A stretch of DNA of 64,000 nucleotides, from contig NZ_FOUK01000006.1 in NCBI RefSeq assembly GCF_900114845.1, positions 320,048-384,047 of the forward strand, given 5' to 3'. Below, in pieces: positions 55,473-63,539 of the stretch. The notes under the pieces were generated by a model, which saw only the letters and a program-made list of their open reading frames with translations, was not told where the DNA came from and ran no database searches. The number at the start of each line of letters is the position of its first letter. Position 1 is the stretch's first letter. The position numbers were made by a program, and so were the translations under genes. The DNA comes from Pimelobacter simplex (lineage in GTDB: Bacteria; Actinomycetota; Actinomycetes; Propionibacteriales; Nocardioidaceae).

Positions 55473-56845
55473 GTGCAGAGCCCGGCCTGCTCGCGGCCGC
55501 TGGTCGACAGGCCGCCGTCCTGGGTGGGGTTCTGACCCGGCTGGCCGTTGCTGGCCGTGCCGCCCGGCGTCCCGCTGGGGGTGCCGCTCGGGCCGTCGGT
55601 AGCAGTGCCGGTACCGGTGCCACCCGGCGTCCCGGACGCGGTGCCGGTGGCCGACGCGGTGCCGTCGGGCTTGTCGCCGGCGCTCAGCGCGTCCTTGAGG
55701 AACTCGGGGGTGAGCGGCTTGTCCTTGCGGACCAGCTGCCACAGCTTGAGCACCTCGGGCGTCCACTCGATGCCGCCGCTGACCTTGTCGGAGTAGGCCC
55801 ACGGGGTGGTGACGAACTTGATGTTGTCGGCGCCGATCCCCCGCGCGGTGACCGCGAGGTCGGCCATCTGGGCGACCGTCTTGAAGTCGGTCTGCAGCGA
55901 CGCCGTCGCGGCGTTCAGGAACCCGATCAGGTGGTCGGGGCGCGCCAGCATGTCGGCCGACAGCGCCTTGTTGATCATCGAGCCGATGAACGCCTGCTGG
56001 CGGCGGGTCCGCTGGGTGTCGGTGCCGTCGCCCACGCGGTAGCGCACCCGCACGTACGTCAGCGCCTCGGCGCCCTTGATCTCTCGGGTGCCCGCCTTGA
56101 GGTGGATGTTGTGCTCGTTGTCGTCGATGTCCTCGGGGATGCAGACCTCGACGCCGCCGAGCGCGTTGACCATGTCCTTGAAGTGGTTGAAGTCGAGGAC
56201 GACGTACTTGTCGACGCGGATCTTCGAGAGCTGCTCGAACTGCTGGATCGTGCACGAGGGGCCACCGAGTGCGTAGGCGGCGTTCCACTTCTCGTAGCCG
56301 CTGGCCGCCGGCACGACCGCGCCACCCTTGCGCCTGCACTCGGGGCGCATCACCGCGGTGTCGCGCGGGATCGAGATCCCGTAGGCGAACTCGCGGTTGG
56401 CCGAGACGTGGAAGAGGATCGTCGTGTCGGACAGGCCGCCGCCGGCCTCGCCGTCGATGCCGTTGCCCTCACCCGCGCGGGTGTCGGAGCCCATCACGAG
56501 GATGTTGAGCGGCTCGCTCGGGCCGGCCACCTTCTCCTTGGTGGGACGGTTCGACAGGAGCTTCGACACGTCCTCGCGCTTGAGGTTGCCGTTCCAGTTG
56601 TTGTAGACGAGGACGACGCCCACGCCGGTCGCCATGGCGAGCGAGAGGAGGCTCGCGGCGATCACCTTGAAGACGGTCTTGCCCGGCTGCGGCGCCTTGC
56701 GCCGGCCCCCACCGGAGCGGCGCCCGCGCGGACGCCGTACGTCACGGCTGGCGCGGCTCGCCCGCGAGGTCGGCACCCGACGGGCCCGGCTGCCGGGCGC
56801 ACTCGGCTCGCCGGCGGCGCGGCTCGTCTCAACGTCCTGCGTCAT
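55469..56845 (-). CDS. LytR-CpsA-Psr (LCP) family cell-wall glycopolymer ligase
   Basis: The 458-residue protein has a basic Arg/Ser/Gly-rich cytoplasmic N-terminus (about 1-55), one membrane helix (about 58-80) and an outer LCP domain (about 112-350). Typical motifs are LNILVMGSDTRAGEGN, LSDTTILFHVSANR, YGISIPRDTAV, FNHFKDMVNALGGVEVCIPE and the Arg block GTDTQRTRRQQAFI. LCP enzymes attach arabinogalactan, teichoic or similar polymers to peptidoglycan. The C-terminal 80 residues are a Gly/Thr/Pro/Ser repeat tail. AGGTG precedes the ATG. Confidence 0.94.
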   Translation of the reverse strand: MTQDVETSRAAGEPSAPGSRARRVPTSRASRASRDVRRPRGRRSGGGRRKAPQPGKTVFKVIAASLLSLAMATGVGVVLVYNNWNGNLKREDVSKLLSNRPTKEKVAGPSEPLNILVMGSDTRAGEGNGIDGEAGGGLSDTTILFHVSANREFAYGISIPRDTAVMRPECRRKGGAVVPAASGYEKWNAAYALGGPSCTIQQFEQLSKIRVDKYVVLDFNHFKDMVNALGGVEVCIPEDIDDNEHNIHLKAGTREIKGAEALTYVRVRYRVGDGTDTQRTRRQQAFIGSMINKALSADMLARPDHLIGFLNAATASLQTDFKTVAQMADLAVTARGIGADNIKFVTTPWAYSDKVSGGIEWTPEVLKLWQLVRKDKPLTPEFLKDALSAGDKPDGTASATGTASGTPGGTGTGTATDGPSGTPSGTPGGTASNGQPGQNPTQDGGLSTSGREQAGLCT

Positions 56846-57154
56846 GGTTCACCTGGTCGTAGGGCCGCCGGGGGCGGAACTTCGTGCTCGACTGCGCTGC
56901 CGAGCCAGCCGCCGATCGGCGCCCCGTTGGCGCCACGCCCACCGTACGGTCCGAGGCAAGCACGAGGGCGTCCCCTCCATTGTCACCGGTAGCGCTCCGC
57001 TGGCCCAATCGCCCGGCGGCCCTCGCGCCTGGCCGCGCCCGGCCCAGCACGGCACAGCACGGCCGCCGGTCATATCGCCACCTTCGGGACGAACGGACAG
57101 AGTCGCCACCTCACGTCCTCAGATCGGCGTCGTCGTCACGTACGCTCCGTGACC
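56846..57154. other. Divergent intergenic region, no gene seen
   Basis: This stretch of about 300 bases lies between the LCP gene and the plus-strand lipoprotein gene. Frames on either strand lack consistent codon bias and start signals. A TACGCT box (57141-57146) near the right end can serve the lipoprotein gene. Nothing else could be identified. Confidence 0.5.
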
Positions 57155-57568
57155 GTGACGACCCGTCGCAGTGGACTCCGGAATGCCGCACTGCTGCTGG
57201 CGTTCTCAGCTCTCGCCGCCGGTTGCGCAGGCAGCGACGAGGAGGCGACCGTCGAGGGCGCCACGGTGCTGATCGCCACCGGAGCCCTGGAGGGCGAGAG
57301 CGACGTGATGGTGAGCGGCGTCGTCGCGAAGATCGGCGACTGCCTGGGGATCAAGGTCGAGCAGACCACCTACCCGCTGATCTGGCCCAAGCACGTGGAA
57401 ATCGAGGATGCGCGCGTCAGCCTGGACGGCACGTCCTTCGGCCTCGGCGACGAGCTCTCGGGGGGCGGGGCCTTCCTCCCGGAGCCGTATCCCAGCCAGG
57501 CTCCGGACATCCCTGAAGGTTGCCGGTCCGCAACGGGCGAGATCGTGCTGCTGTCGCAGCTGAAGTAG
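57155..57568 (+). CDS. Small putative lipoprotein, 137 aa
   Basis: A lipoprotein signal with lipobox LAAGC (Cys about residue 25) is followed by an acidic spacer and a small domain containing VAKIGDCLGIKVEQTTYPLI and an IPEGCRSATGEI segment near the end; two Cys may pair. Function unknown. Of two in-frame GTG codons, 57155 lies eight bases behind a TACGCT box and is preferred; 57149 would be only two bases away. Confidence 0.7.
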   Translation: MTTRRSGLRNAALLLAFSALAAGCAGSDEEATVEGATVLIATGALEGESDVMVSGVVAKIGDCLGIKVEQTTYPLIWPKHVEIEDARVSLDGTSFGLGDELSGGGAFLPEPYPSQAPDIPEGCRSATGEIVLLSQLK

Positions 57569-57619
57569 GCCGCAGCGCGGTTGCCGGAAAGGGGCACGGG
57601 CGGGACCCGAACGACGCGG

Positions 57620-57692
57620 TGCCCCCGGTAGGAGTCGAACCTACGACCTTTCGCTTAGGAGGCGGCTGCTCTATCCACTGAGCTACGGGGGC
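57620..57692 (-). tRNA. tRNA-Arg (anticodon CCT)
   Basis: The 73-base sequence has acceptor GCCCCCG/CGGGGGC, D-arm GCTC/GAGC, T-arm GTAGG-TTCGACT-CCTAC and loop CTCCTAA giving anticodon CCT. In the anticodon stem only three of five pairs form (GCCGC against GCGAA; G27-A43 and C28-A42 do not pair). CCA is not encoded. Confidence 0.9.
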
Positions 57693-57774
57693 GCGGGCTC
57701 CATCCTGTCAGGTCCGGGCCGGCCGGCTTCGCACGCCCTTCCCCGCCTGCCCACAATTACAGTAGCGTTCAATA

Positions 57775-58728
57775 ATGAGCACTACTCCAACAACCATCCG
57801 TGCCGCCGCGGTGCAGACCGAGGCGCGGCTCGGGGACGTCGATGCGAACCTGGCCGACTGCGCGCGGCTCGCCGACCAGGCGGTGCGGGCGGGCGCCACC
57901 TGGGTGGTGCTGCCGGAGTTCTTCTCGACCGGCATCGGCTACCTGCCGGAGCTCTCGGCGCGAGCGCCGAGCATCGACGGCGAGCCGACCCGGCTGCTCG
58001 CGGGTCTGGCCACGCGGCACGGGATCCACGTCGGCGGCTCGACGCTGGTGCGCGACCCGGACGGCGAGGTCCGCAACGCCTTCCTGCTCTTCGGGCCGGA
58101 CGGGCTGGCCGGGCGTCACGACAAGGACCTGCCGACGATGTGGGAGAGCGCGCTCTACACCGGCGGGCGCGACCCGGGCCGCCTCGACGTCGCCGGTACG
58201 ACGGTGGGCGTGGCCCTGTGCTGGGAGCTGATGCGCAGCCAGACGGTTGCCCGCCTCGGCGGCGAGGTCGACCTCGTGGTCGGCGGGTCGGGGTGGTGGA
58301 GCCTGCCGGAGTGGCCCCTGCTCGGCGGAGCGGAACGGCGCAACCACGCCCGGGCCACGGCGGCGCCGGCCACCTTCGCCCGGTACGTCGGAGCCCCCGT
58401 CGTCCACGCCGCCCACGCCGGCCGGGTGGCGTGCGATTTCCTCGGGACGCCGCTGCGCTACCGCGGCCGGCTCGAGGGCGGTGCCCAGATCTGCGACGCC
58501 CGCGGCCGGGTGCTCGCCTACCGCGACCGCGACCAGGGCGCGGGCGTGGTGCTCGCCGACGTCACCCTCGGGCGCGCGACCCCCACCTTCGCCAGCGACC
58601 GCTTCTGGCTCCAGCGGCGAGGCGCCGTCGCGGCGACCGCGTGGCACTTCCACAACGCCGTCGGCCGGCGCGCCTACGCGCGGGCCCAGCAGCGGCGCCA
58701 CCACCGGCCCGAGGAGAGCACCCGATGA
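57775..58728 (+). CDS. Carbon-nitrogen hydrolase (nitrilase superfamily)
   Basis: The 317-residue enzyme has the catalytic triad of the nitrilase superfamily: Glu48 in VVLPEFFSTG, Lys117 in GRHDKDLPT and Cys149 in GVALCWELMRSQ. Members hydrolyse amides or nitriles or condense carbamoyl groups. The substrate is unknown. The ATG lies six bases behind TAGCGT, a leaderless layout. A small membrane protein gene overlaps its stop. Confidence 0.9.
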   Translation: MSTTPTTIRAAAVQTEARLGDVDANLADCARLADQAVRAGATWVVLPEFFSTGIGYLPELSARAPSIDGEPTRLLAGLATRHGIHVGGSTLVRDPDGEVRNAFLLFGPDGLAGRHDKDLPTMWESALYTGGRDPGRLDVAGTTVGVALCWELMRSQTVARLGGEVDLVVGGSGWWSLPEWPLLGGAERRNHARATAAPATFARYVGAPVVHAAHAGRVACDFLGTPLRYRGRLEGGAQICDARGRVLAYRDRDQGAGVVLADVTLGRATPTFASDRFWLQRRGAVAATAWHFHNAVGRRAYARAQQRRHHRPEESTR

Positions 58729-59135
58729 GCACCACCCCCAGCCCCCTCACCACCTCCGGGGCCGTCGAGATCGCGGCGAGCGCTCTGTCCGGGTGGGTCT
58801 ACACGCTCGCGATCGCCGACAAGGAGCGGGCTCGGCGCCTGGGCATCGTGAGCACGCCGCGGGTGCGCCAGTGGCACCTCGACCTCGCCGCCCTCGGTAC
58901 GGCGACCGTGGCGCTCGGCGCGGCCCTGCCGGACGCGCCGGCGCCCCTCCGGCGCACGCTGGCGGCGGGCTCGTGGACCAACGCGATGCTCTTCCTGCCG
59001 CTCGCCTTCCGGCCCGGGCTGGCCGACGACCGGCGCTACCGGGTGGCGGTCGCGGGCTCGTTCGTGACCACGTCGGTGGGCTTCGTGGGGTTCGCGGCTA
59101 CTGCCCTGCGGCGTCGGCGCGCAGCGCGTCGCTGA
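58725..59135 (+). CDS. Small membrane protein of unknown function, 136 aa
   Basis: The ATG overlaps the stop of the nitrilase-type gene. The protein has about four hydrophobic segments (for example AALGTATVALGAALPDAPAP and AVAGSFVTTSVGFVGFAATA) separated by short loops, with RQWHLDL in the first loop. Family not recognised. The last 38 bases overlap the convergent TetR gene. Co-translation suggests a functional link to the hydrolase. Confidence 0.72.
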   Translation: MSTTPSPLTTSGAVEIAASALSGWVYTLAIADKERARRLGIVSTPRVRQWHLDLAALGTATVALGAALPDAPAPLRRTLAAGSWTNAMLFLPLAFRPGLADDRRYRVAVAGSFVTTSVGFVGFAATALRRRRAARR

Positions 59136-59745
59136 GCAGGCGGCGACCGACAGCGAGCGTCGCGGCGAGCTCGTCGTCGTCGATGCGGAGCCGGTCCTGG
59201 CGCAGGGACAGCGCGATCACGCCGTTCCAGGCGCCCCACACGAAGCGGGTGGCGCGGGCCAGGTCGACGTCAGCGCGGATCTCCCCCGCCCGGACGGCAG
59301 CCTCGAGGTCGGCCTGAACCGCGCCCACGAGAGCCTCGACCCGTTCCGCGATGCGCTCCTCGACCTCGGGGTCGCTCTGGCCGGAGCCCGGCTCGAGCAC
59401 CCGCAGCGCGATCATCTGGAAGGCGCCGGGGTGCTCGAGGTGGAAGCGCAGGTACGCGTCGCCCGCCGCGAGCACCCGCTCCAAGGGGCTGTCCAGCCCC
59501 AGGTCGAGCACCCGTGCCATCGCCTGCTCGTTGAGGTCGAGTGCCCGCTCGACGAGGGCGAGATAGAGGCCGGTCTTGCTCTTGAAGTGCACGTAGACCG
59601 AGCCCACCGAGACGTCGGCCGCCTCGGCGACCTCGTCGATCGTCGTGGCCTGGAGCCCGCGCTCGCGGAACAGTCCCTCCGCGGCGTCGAGGATCGCGGT
59701 GGCGGTGCGGGCCTTGCGCCGGGCGCCGCGCGGGCTCGTCGTCAC
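59098..59745 (-). CDS. TetR-family transcriptional regulator
   Basis: The 215-residue protein has an N-terminal TetR domain (ILDAAEGLFRERGLQATTID, EVAEAADVSVGSVYVHFKSK) and a helical C-terminal domain with AFQMIALRVLEPG and RFVWGAWNGVIALSLRQDRL. The ligand is unknown. GTG at 59745 follows TAGAGT by seven bases, so it is preferred to upstream non-ATG codons. It is convergent with the nitrilase/membrane-protein pair, which it may or may not control. Confidence 0.9.
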   Translation of the reverse strand: MTTSPRGARRKARTATAILDAAEGLFRERGLQATTIDEVAEAADVSVGSVYVHFKSKTGLYLALVERALDLNEQAMARVLDLGLDSPLERVLAAGDAYLRFHLEHPGAFQMIALRVLEPGSGQSDPEVEERIAERVEALVGAVQADLEAAVRAGEIRADVDLARATRFVWGAWNGVIALSLRQDRLRIDDDELAATLAVGRRLLSDALRADAAGQ

Positions 59746-59822
59746 GTCCCGCACTCTAGGACACAAGTCGGTCGCCCGATCACCGCAACCGAACCACCCC
59801 CAACTGCGTCTATCCCTACGTG

Positions 59823-59894
59823 ATGTGGATTGCCGCCGTGATCATGTGGTTCATCGTGCTCCTGCTCGCAGGCGTGGCGATCGCGCGACGCTGA
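59823..59894 (+). CDS. Single-helix membrane microprotein, 23 aa
   Basis: The frame starts MWIAAVIMWFIV, is hydrophobic almost throughout and ends with Ala-Arg-Arg and TGA. This is a textbook single membrane helix with a positive end. A GTG codon directly precedes the ATG. It lies between the TetR gene and a strong terminator hairpin, which would end its transcript. It is too short for statistics, so the call rests on composition and context. Confidence 0.45.
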   Translation: MWIAAVIMWFIVLLLAGVAIARR

Positions 59895-59928
59895 CCCGCC
59901 TCGGGGAGGGCACCCGACACCGAAGAAG

Positions 59929-59963
59929 CCGAGCCCGTGCCGACGTCGTCGGCACGGGCTCGG
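59929..59963. terminator. Bidirectional terminator hairpin
   Basis: A perfect 16-base-pair stem (CCGAGCCCGTGCCGAC with GTCGGCACGGGCTCGG) with a three-base loop lies 26 bases before the end of the minus-strand LPXTG gene and 34 bases after the microprotein frame. Confidence 0.85.
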
Positions 59964-59989
59964 TCGTTCGCTCCTCAGCAGGTCAGGCC

Positions 59990-62071
59990 TCAGGCCTCAC
60001 GACGGCGGAGCAGCATCAGCGCGGCTCCCGCGAGGACCATCGCCACGCCGGCCGGGATCAGCCATCCGGCCGGGCCACCGGTGTTGGGCAGGCCGGTGGT
60101 GACGCCGCCGACCTCACCCGGCGTCTTCGGCGGGTGGTTGACCACCACGTCGTCGACCCCGCAGGTGATGCCGGTGACCTGGTCGGCCGTCTCGCCCGGC
60201 GCCGCGGCGCGGATGACGTCGTACTCGACGCCGTTCTCGGTGTAGGAGAACGGGAAGACGCCGGCGAAGCCCTTGGCGATCAGGTCGGCGATGTCGAGGA
60301 TCAGGATGGTGCCCGGGATGTCGGCACGCGCCGACACCTGGGTGCTCATCGGGATCGAGCAGACGACCGCGCGGCCGTCGACCGGGCAGGCCTCGGTGTT
60401 GGTCTCGGTCGGCACCGGGTAGGTGTACGTCGGCGCGCCGCCCGGGAACTCGGTGTTGCCCACGGCCGTCAGCGTGATGCTGCCGTCCTCGTTGCGGGTC
60501 ACCGTGTAGCCCTGGTTCTCCGGCACCTCGCCGTAGACCGCGTTGCCCGGACCGCAGGGGTCCGTCACGTCCAGCTCGGGCGGGGTGATCGCCGCGGGGC
60601 AGGCCACGTTCTGGTCCTCGGGCACCGGGTAGCTGTACGTCGGCGCGCCGCCCGGGAAGGTCCAGCCCGCGTCGGCCGTCAGCGTGATGCTGCCGTCCTG
60701 GTTGCGGGTGACGCTGTAGTGGCCGGCCGGGACCTCGCCGTACACGGCGTTGCCCGGACCGCAGTCGTCGGTCACCGGGACCTCCGGCGGGGTGATGGCC
60801 TGCGGGCACTCGACGTCGCTGACGTCGTGGGCCTGCTCACCGTCGAGGGCGTAGCGGATGGCGACCGAGTCCTGGGCGTCCGGGAACTGCCACGGGAAGA
60901 CCGCGGGGTCCGGGAAGTCCTTCAGCGTGTTGACGCTCACGATGATGATGTGGTCGAGGACGCCGCCCGGGGTGGAGACGTACTTGCAGACGACGACCTT
61001 CTTCTCGTTGACCGGGCAGGCCGCCGTGTTGGTCTCCGTCGGTACCGGGTAGGTGTACGTCGCAGCGCCGCCCGGGAACGTCGCCGGGGCGACTGCGGTC
61101 AGCGTGACGCTGCCGTCCTGGTTGACCACCGACGTGTAGTCGTCGCTGGCCGGGACGGGCTCGTAGTGGGCGTTGCCCGGACCGCACTCGTCGATGACGT
61201 CGAGCTCGGGCGGGGCGATCTCGGCCGGCTCGGGGCAGGCCGCGGTGTTGGTCTCGACCGGGACCGGCAGGGTGACGGTCTTGGTGCCGCCGAAGAACAG
61301 GTAGCCGGCGTCCGCGGTGAGCGTGATCGAGCCGTCGGGGTTGCGGACGGCGGTGTAGTTGCCGACCGGGATCTCGCCGTAGACCGCGTTGCCCGGGCCG
61401 CACTCGTCGGTGACGGGGACGACCGGCTTGGCGATCTGGGTCGGGCACTCCGAGAGCGACACGTCGTGGGCCTGCTCGCCGACGTTGGCGTAGCGGATCG
61501 CCACCGAGATCTGCGCGTCCGCGAAGGCCCACGGGAAGGTGCCCGGGAAGCCCGGCAGCGAGTTCACGCTCGGGATGACGATGTGGTGCAGGACGCCCGG
61601 CGGCGTCGAGACGTACTTGCAGACGACGACCTTCTTCTCGTTCGGCTCGTCCTCGGCCGCCGCGGCGGAGAAGAGCGTGCCGGCGGACGGCGTCGCGACG
61701 GCGGCGGCCTTCTTGGCCGGCGTCTTCGGTGCCTCGACGGGCGCGGCCGGCGTCGCGGGCTCGGCGTCGTCGGTGCTGGTGGCGCCCGTCGGCTTGTCCG
61801 GCTTCCCCGCCGGCTTGTCGTCGGACGACGAGCCGGACCCGCCCTGGTCCGGCTCGTTGGTCGGCTTCGGGGCCGGCTTGGGCTCCGGGGCCGGCTTCGG
61901 GTCGGGCGTCGGCGCGGGCGTCTCGCTGACCGCGGGCGTGCCCGGGTCGGAGTCGACGTCGTCCGCGAGCGCGGGCGCCGCGAAGGCGGTGGAGGCGAGC
62001 ACCACCGCGGGCAGGAGAAGTGCGATCCCCCGGCCCCTGCGCCGCGAGCGGCGCGCTGAACTGGACATCAT
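59990..62071 (-). CDS. LPXTG-anchored repetitive surface protein
   Basis: The 693-residue protein has a signal peptide (about 1-37), a Pro/Lys/Asp-rich stalk (about 40-130) and repeated modules. Two A modules (about 147-210 and 358-423) start KVVVCKYVSTP; a third, diverged one lies at 568-637. Four B modules (about 218-280, 288-352, 431-491, 499-562) contain CGPGNAVYGE, DGSITLTA and YPVPTETNTAACP. Each module has paired Cys. The end carries the sortase signal LPNTG, a hydrophobic helix and RRREA. No sortase gene is in the window. A DosR-type box lies upstream. Function is likely adhesion or surface structure. Confidence 0.92.
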   Translation of the reverse strand: MMSSSARRSRRRGRGIALLLPAVVLASTAFAAPALADDVDSDPGTPAVSETPAPTPDPKPAPEPKPAPKPTNEPDQGGSGSSSDDKPAGKPDKPTGATSTDDAEPATPAAPVEAPKTPAKKAAAVATPSAGTLFSAAAAEDEPNEKKVVVCKYVSTPPGVLHHIVIPSVNSLPGFPGTFPWAFADAQISVAIRYANVGEQAHDVSLSECPTQIAKPVVPVTDECGPGNAVYGEIPVGNYTAVRNPDGSITLTADAGYLFFGGTKTVTLPVPVETNTAACPEPAEIAPPELDVIDECGPGNAHYEPVPASDDYTSVVNQDGSVTLTAVAPATFPGGAATYTYPVPTETNTAACPVNEKKVVVCKYVSTPGGVLDHIIIVSVNTLKDFPDPAVFPWQFPDAQDSVAIRYALDGEQAHDVSDVECPQAITPPEVPVTDDCGPGNAVYGEVPAGHYSVTRNQDGSITLTADAGWTFPGGAPTYSYPVPEDQNVACPAAITPPELDVTDPCGPGNAVYGEVPENQGYTVTRNEDGSITLTAVGNTEFPGGAPTYTYPVPTETNTEACPVDGRAVVCSIPMSTQVSARADIPGTILILDIADLIAKGFAGVFPFSYTENGVEYDVIRAAAPGETADQVTGITCGVDDVVVNHPPKTPGEVGGVTTGLPNTGGPAGWLIPAGVAMVLAGAALMLLRRREA

Positions 62072-62372
62072 GGGTCAAACCCCCAGCGTCGCGTTTGAGG
62101 GGAGGCGCGACCGGTCGGAACGTGTGCGAACAGGCGGTGTCCGAGCACCGAAGAAGGAGCACCGGAACTCCGTCCGCGCCCCACCGCCGACGGGATACCA
62201 ACGCTCCCTCTCTGGCCACGGTCAGCTCCCGAGCGGAGGTGGCGGCCAGACCCATCTGCAGACTAGGGACCAAAGTCCCGGTCCCATGGCGGTTTTGGGG
62301 TAAAGACCGGCCTCAGGCGGAAGATTTAACCTTCGCTGTGACCTGGGCCATGTCCCGTCCGGCGCCCGGCGG
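62072..62372 (-). promoter_or_regulatory. Long upstream region of the surface protein gene with promoter
   Basis: No gene is seen in these 301 bases. On the minus strand a TAGTCT -10-like box (62265-62260) directly follows the DosR-type box. It would give a 5' leader of about 180 bases that includes a TCTGGCC/GGCCAGA stem. A/T-rich patches occur near 62295-62335. A GGGGG tract eight bases before the ATG at 62071 may be the ribosome site. Confidence 0.5.
62266..62279. promoter_or_regulatory. DevR/DosR-type box upstream of the LPXTG protein gene
   Basis: On the minus strand GGGACTTTGGTCCC differs by one base from the core of the mycobacterial DosR consensus (GGGACT-WW-AGTCCC). It abuts a TAGTCT -10 box, so it covers the -35 region as expected for a DosR-activated promoter. 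A DevS-like kinase is encoded at 18127-19695. Confidence 0.6.
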
Positions 62373-63152
62373 TCAGCGCAGGAGTGCCAGTGCGGCGCCG
62401 TAGCCCTCGGGCACGGTGACGTCGCGGACCGACCACTCGCCGAGCCGGCGTCCGGCGGCCTGGTCGGTGCCGAGGTAGTCGAGGTGCGGGTCGCGGCCCA
62501 GCCCGATGCCGAGCCCCTTGAGGTAGGCCTCGGTGCGCGCCCACGCGCGGGTGAACCGGACCGTGGCCCGGCCGCCGTCGAGCGTGCCGTGCGCGGCGGC
62601 CTCGATCTCCTCGGTCTCGCGCGGGTGCAGCAGCTTGGCCAGCGCGACCGGGTCGTCCGGGTGCCGCTCGACGTCGACCCCGACGGGGACGTCGGCGACG
62701 GCGACGAGGACCTGACCCGGCGTGTGGGACAGCGAGAACTCGACCGCGGCGCCCTCGGCCCGCGGGCGGCCGTGCGGCTCGCCGCAGCCGGGGCAGGCGT
62801 GCCGGCCCCAGACGACGTCCTGGGGCTCCGCGCCGGTCGCGGCGCCCACCACGAGGCGGGCGGCGGCGTGGGCGATCTCGTAGGCGCGGCGCAGCTCGGC
62901 CCGGACGTACGACGAGGCCTGCTCGCGCTCACCGGCGTCGAGCCAGGAGCGCCCGACCTCGAGCTCGTCGTCGCCGACCCCCTCGGTCGCGATCGACCAC
63001 ACGCCCAGCCGGGCGTCGTCGTCCGCGGTCCCGCCGGGGACGGCGAGAAGGGACTCGAGCGTCACGGGGGCCACCGGGACCGCCGCACGATCCGGTACTG
63101 CCTCCGCTGATTCGCGCCTCATCGCCTCCGAGGCTAACAACTGGGCGGTCAC
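62373..63152 (-). CDS. 4'-phosphopantetheinyl transferase (Sfp-type)
   Basis: This 259-residue enzyme moves phosphopantetheine from CoA to carrier proteins. Motifs are FSLSHTPGQVLVAVADVPVG, VDVERHPDD with the metal-binding acidic pair, and TRAWARTEAYLKGLGIGLG. It is of the Sfp type used for polyketide, peptide or siderophore synthesis; no carrier protein gene is in the window. GTG at 63152 overlaps the stop of the preceding gene (GTGA), favouring this start; ATG at 63122 is the alternative. Confidence 0.88.
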   Translation of the reverse strand: MTAQLLASEAMRRESAEAVPDRAAVPVAPVTLESLLAVPGGTADDDARLGVWSIATEGVGDDELEVGRSWLDAGEREQASSYVRAELRRAYEIAHAAARLVVGAATGAEPQDVVWGRHACPGCGEPHGRPRAEGAAVEFSLSHTPGQVLVAVADVPVGVDVERHPDDPVALAKLLHPRETEEIEAAAHGTLDGGRATVRFTRAWARTEAYLKGLGIGLGRDPHLDYLGTDQAAGRRLGEWSVRDVTVPEGYGAALALLR

Positions 63153-63538
63153 CCGGCGTCGCCGCGGTGACGGCGTGCCTTCGCGATGGTCTCCTCGACG
63201 ATGGAGTTGAGCCGGGCCCCCTGGGGCCATCCGGCGTAGTGGCTGAGGAAGACGACGATCTCGCGCAGCGCCTCGTCGTCCAGCTCTCCGGCGGCGTGCG
63301 CCGCGGGGACCTGGATGCCGAGCACGTCCGCGGCGCCCTGGCCCGCGAGCATCCCGATCAGGAGCAGCCGGCGGTCCCGGTCGGTGAGGCCCGGACGCTC
63401 CCAGATCTCGGCGAAGAGGTGGTCGGCGGTGTAGCGGAAGAAGTCACCGCTGCCGTCGGTCATGTCGAAGCCGTAGACCTGCTCCATCTTCTCCAGGCCG
63501 CGGCGGCGGGTCTCGGGGAGGTCGTCGAACTTGCCCAT
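63149..63538 (-). CDS. Carboxymuconolactone decarboxylase (CMD)-family protein
   Basis: The 129-residue protein matches the CMD/AhpD-like fold family: TADHLFAEIWERPGLTDRDR, RLLLIGMLAGQGAADVLGIQ and REIVVFLSHYAGWPQGARLN. The CxxC pair of peroxidase-type AhpD is absent, so a decarboxylase- or lactone-handling role is more likely, though unproven. It lies between the partial dehydrogenase gene and the transferase gene in one tight operon. Confidence 0.88.
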   Translation of the reverse strand: MGKFDDLPETRRRGLEKMEQVYGFDMTDGSGDFFRYTADHLFAEIWERPGLTDRDRRLLLIGMLAGQGAADVLGIQVPAAHAAGELDDEALREIVVFLSHYAGWPQGARLNSIVEETIAKARRHRGDAG

Positions 63539-63539
63539 C

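Noticed and set aside
60837..62273. 478-residue minus-strand frame overlapping the LPXTG protein, starting just after the TAGTCT box
   Set aside because: It is the shifted frame of the surface protein gene; the LPXTG frame has signal peptide, repeats and sorting signal, and the alternative is Arg/Gly-rich without structure.
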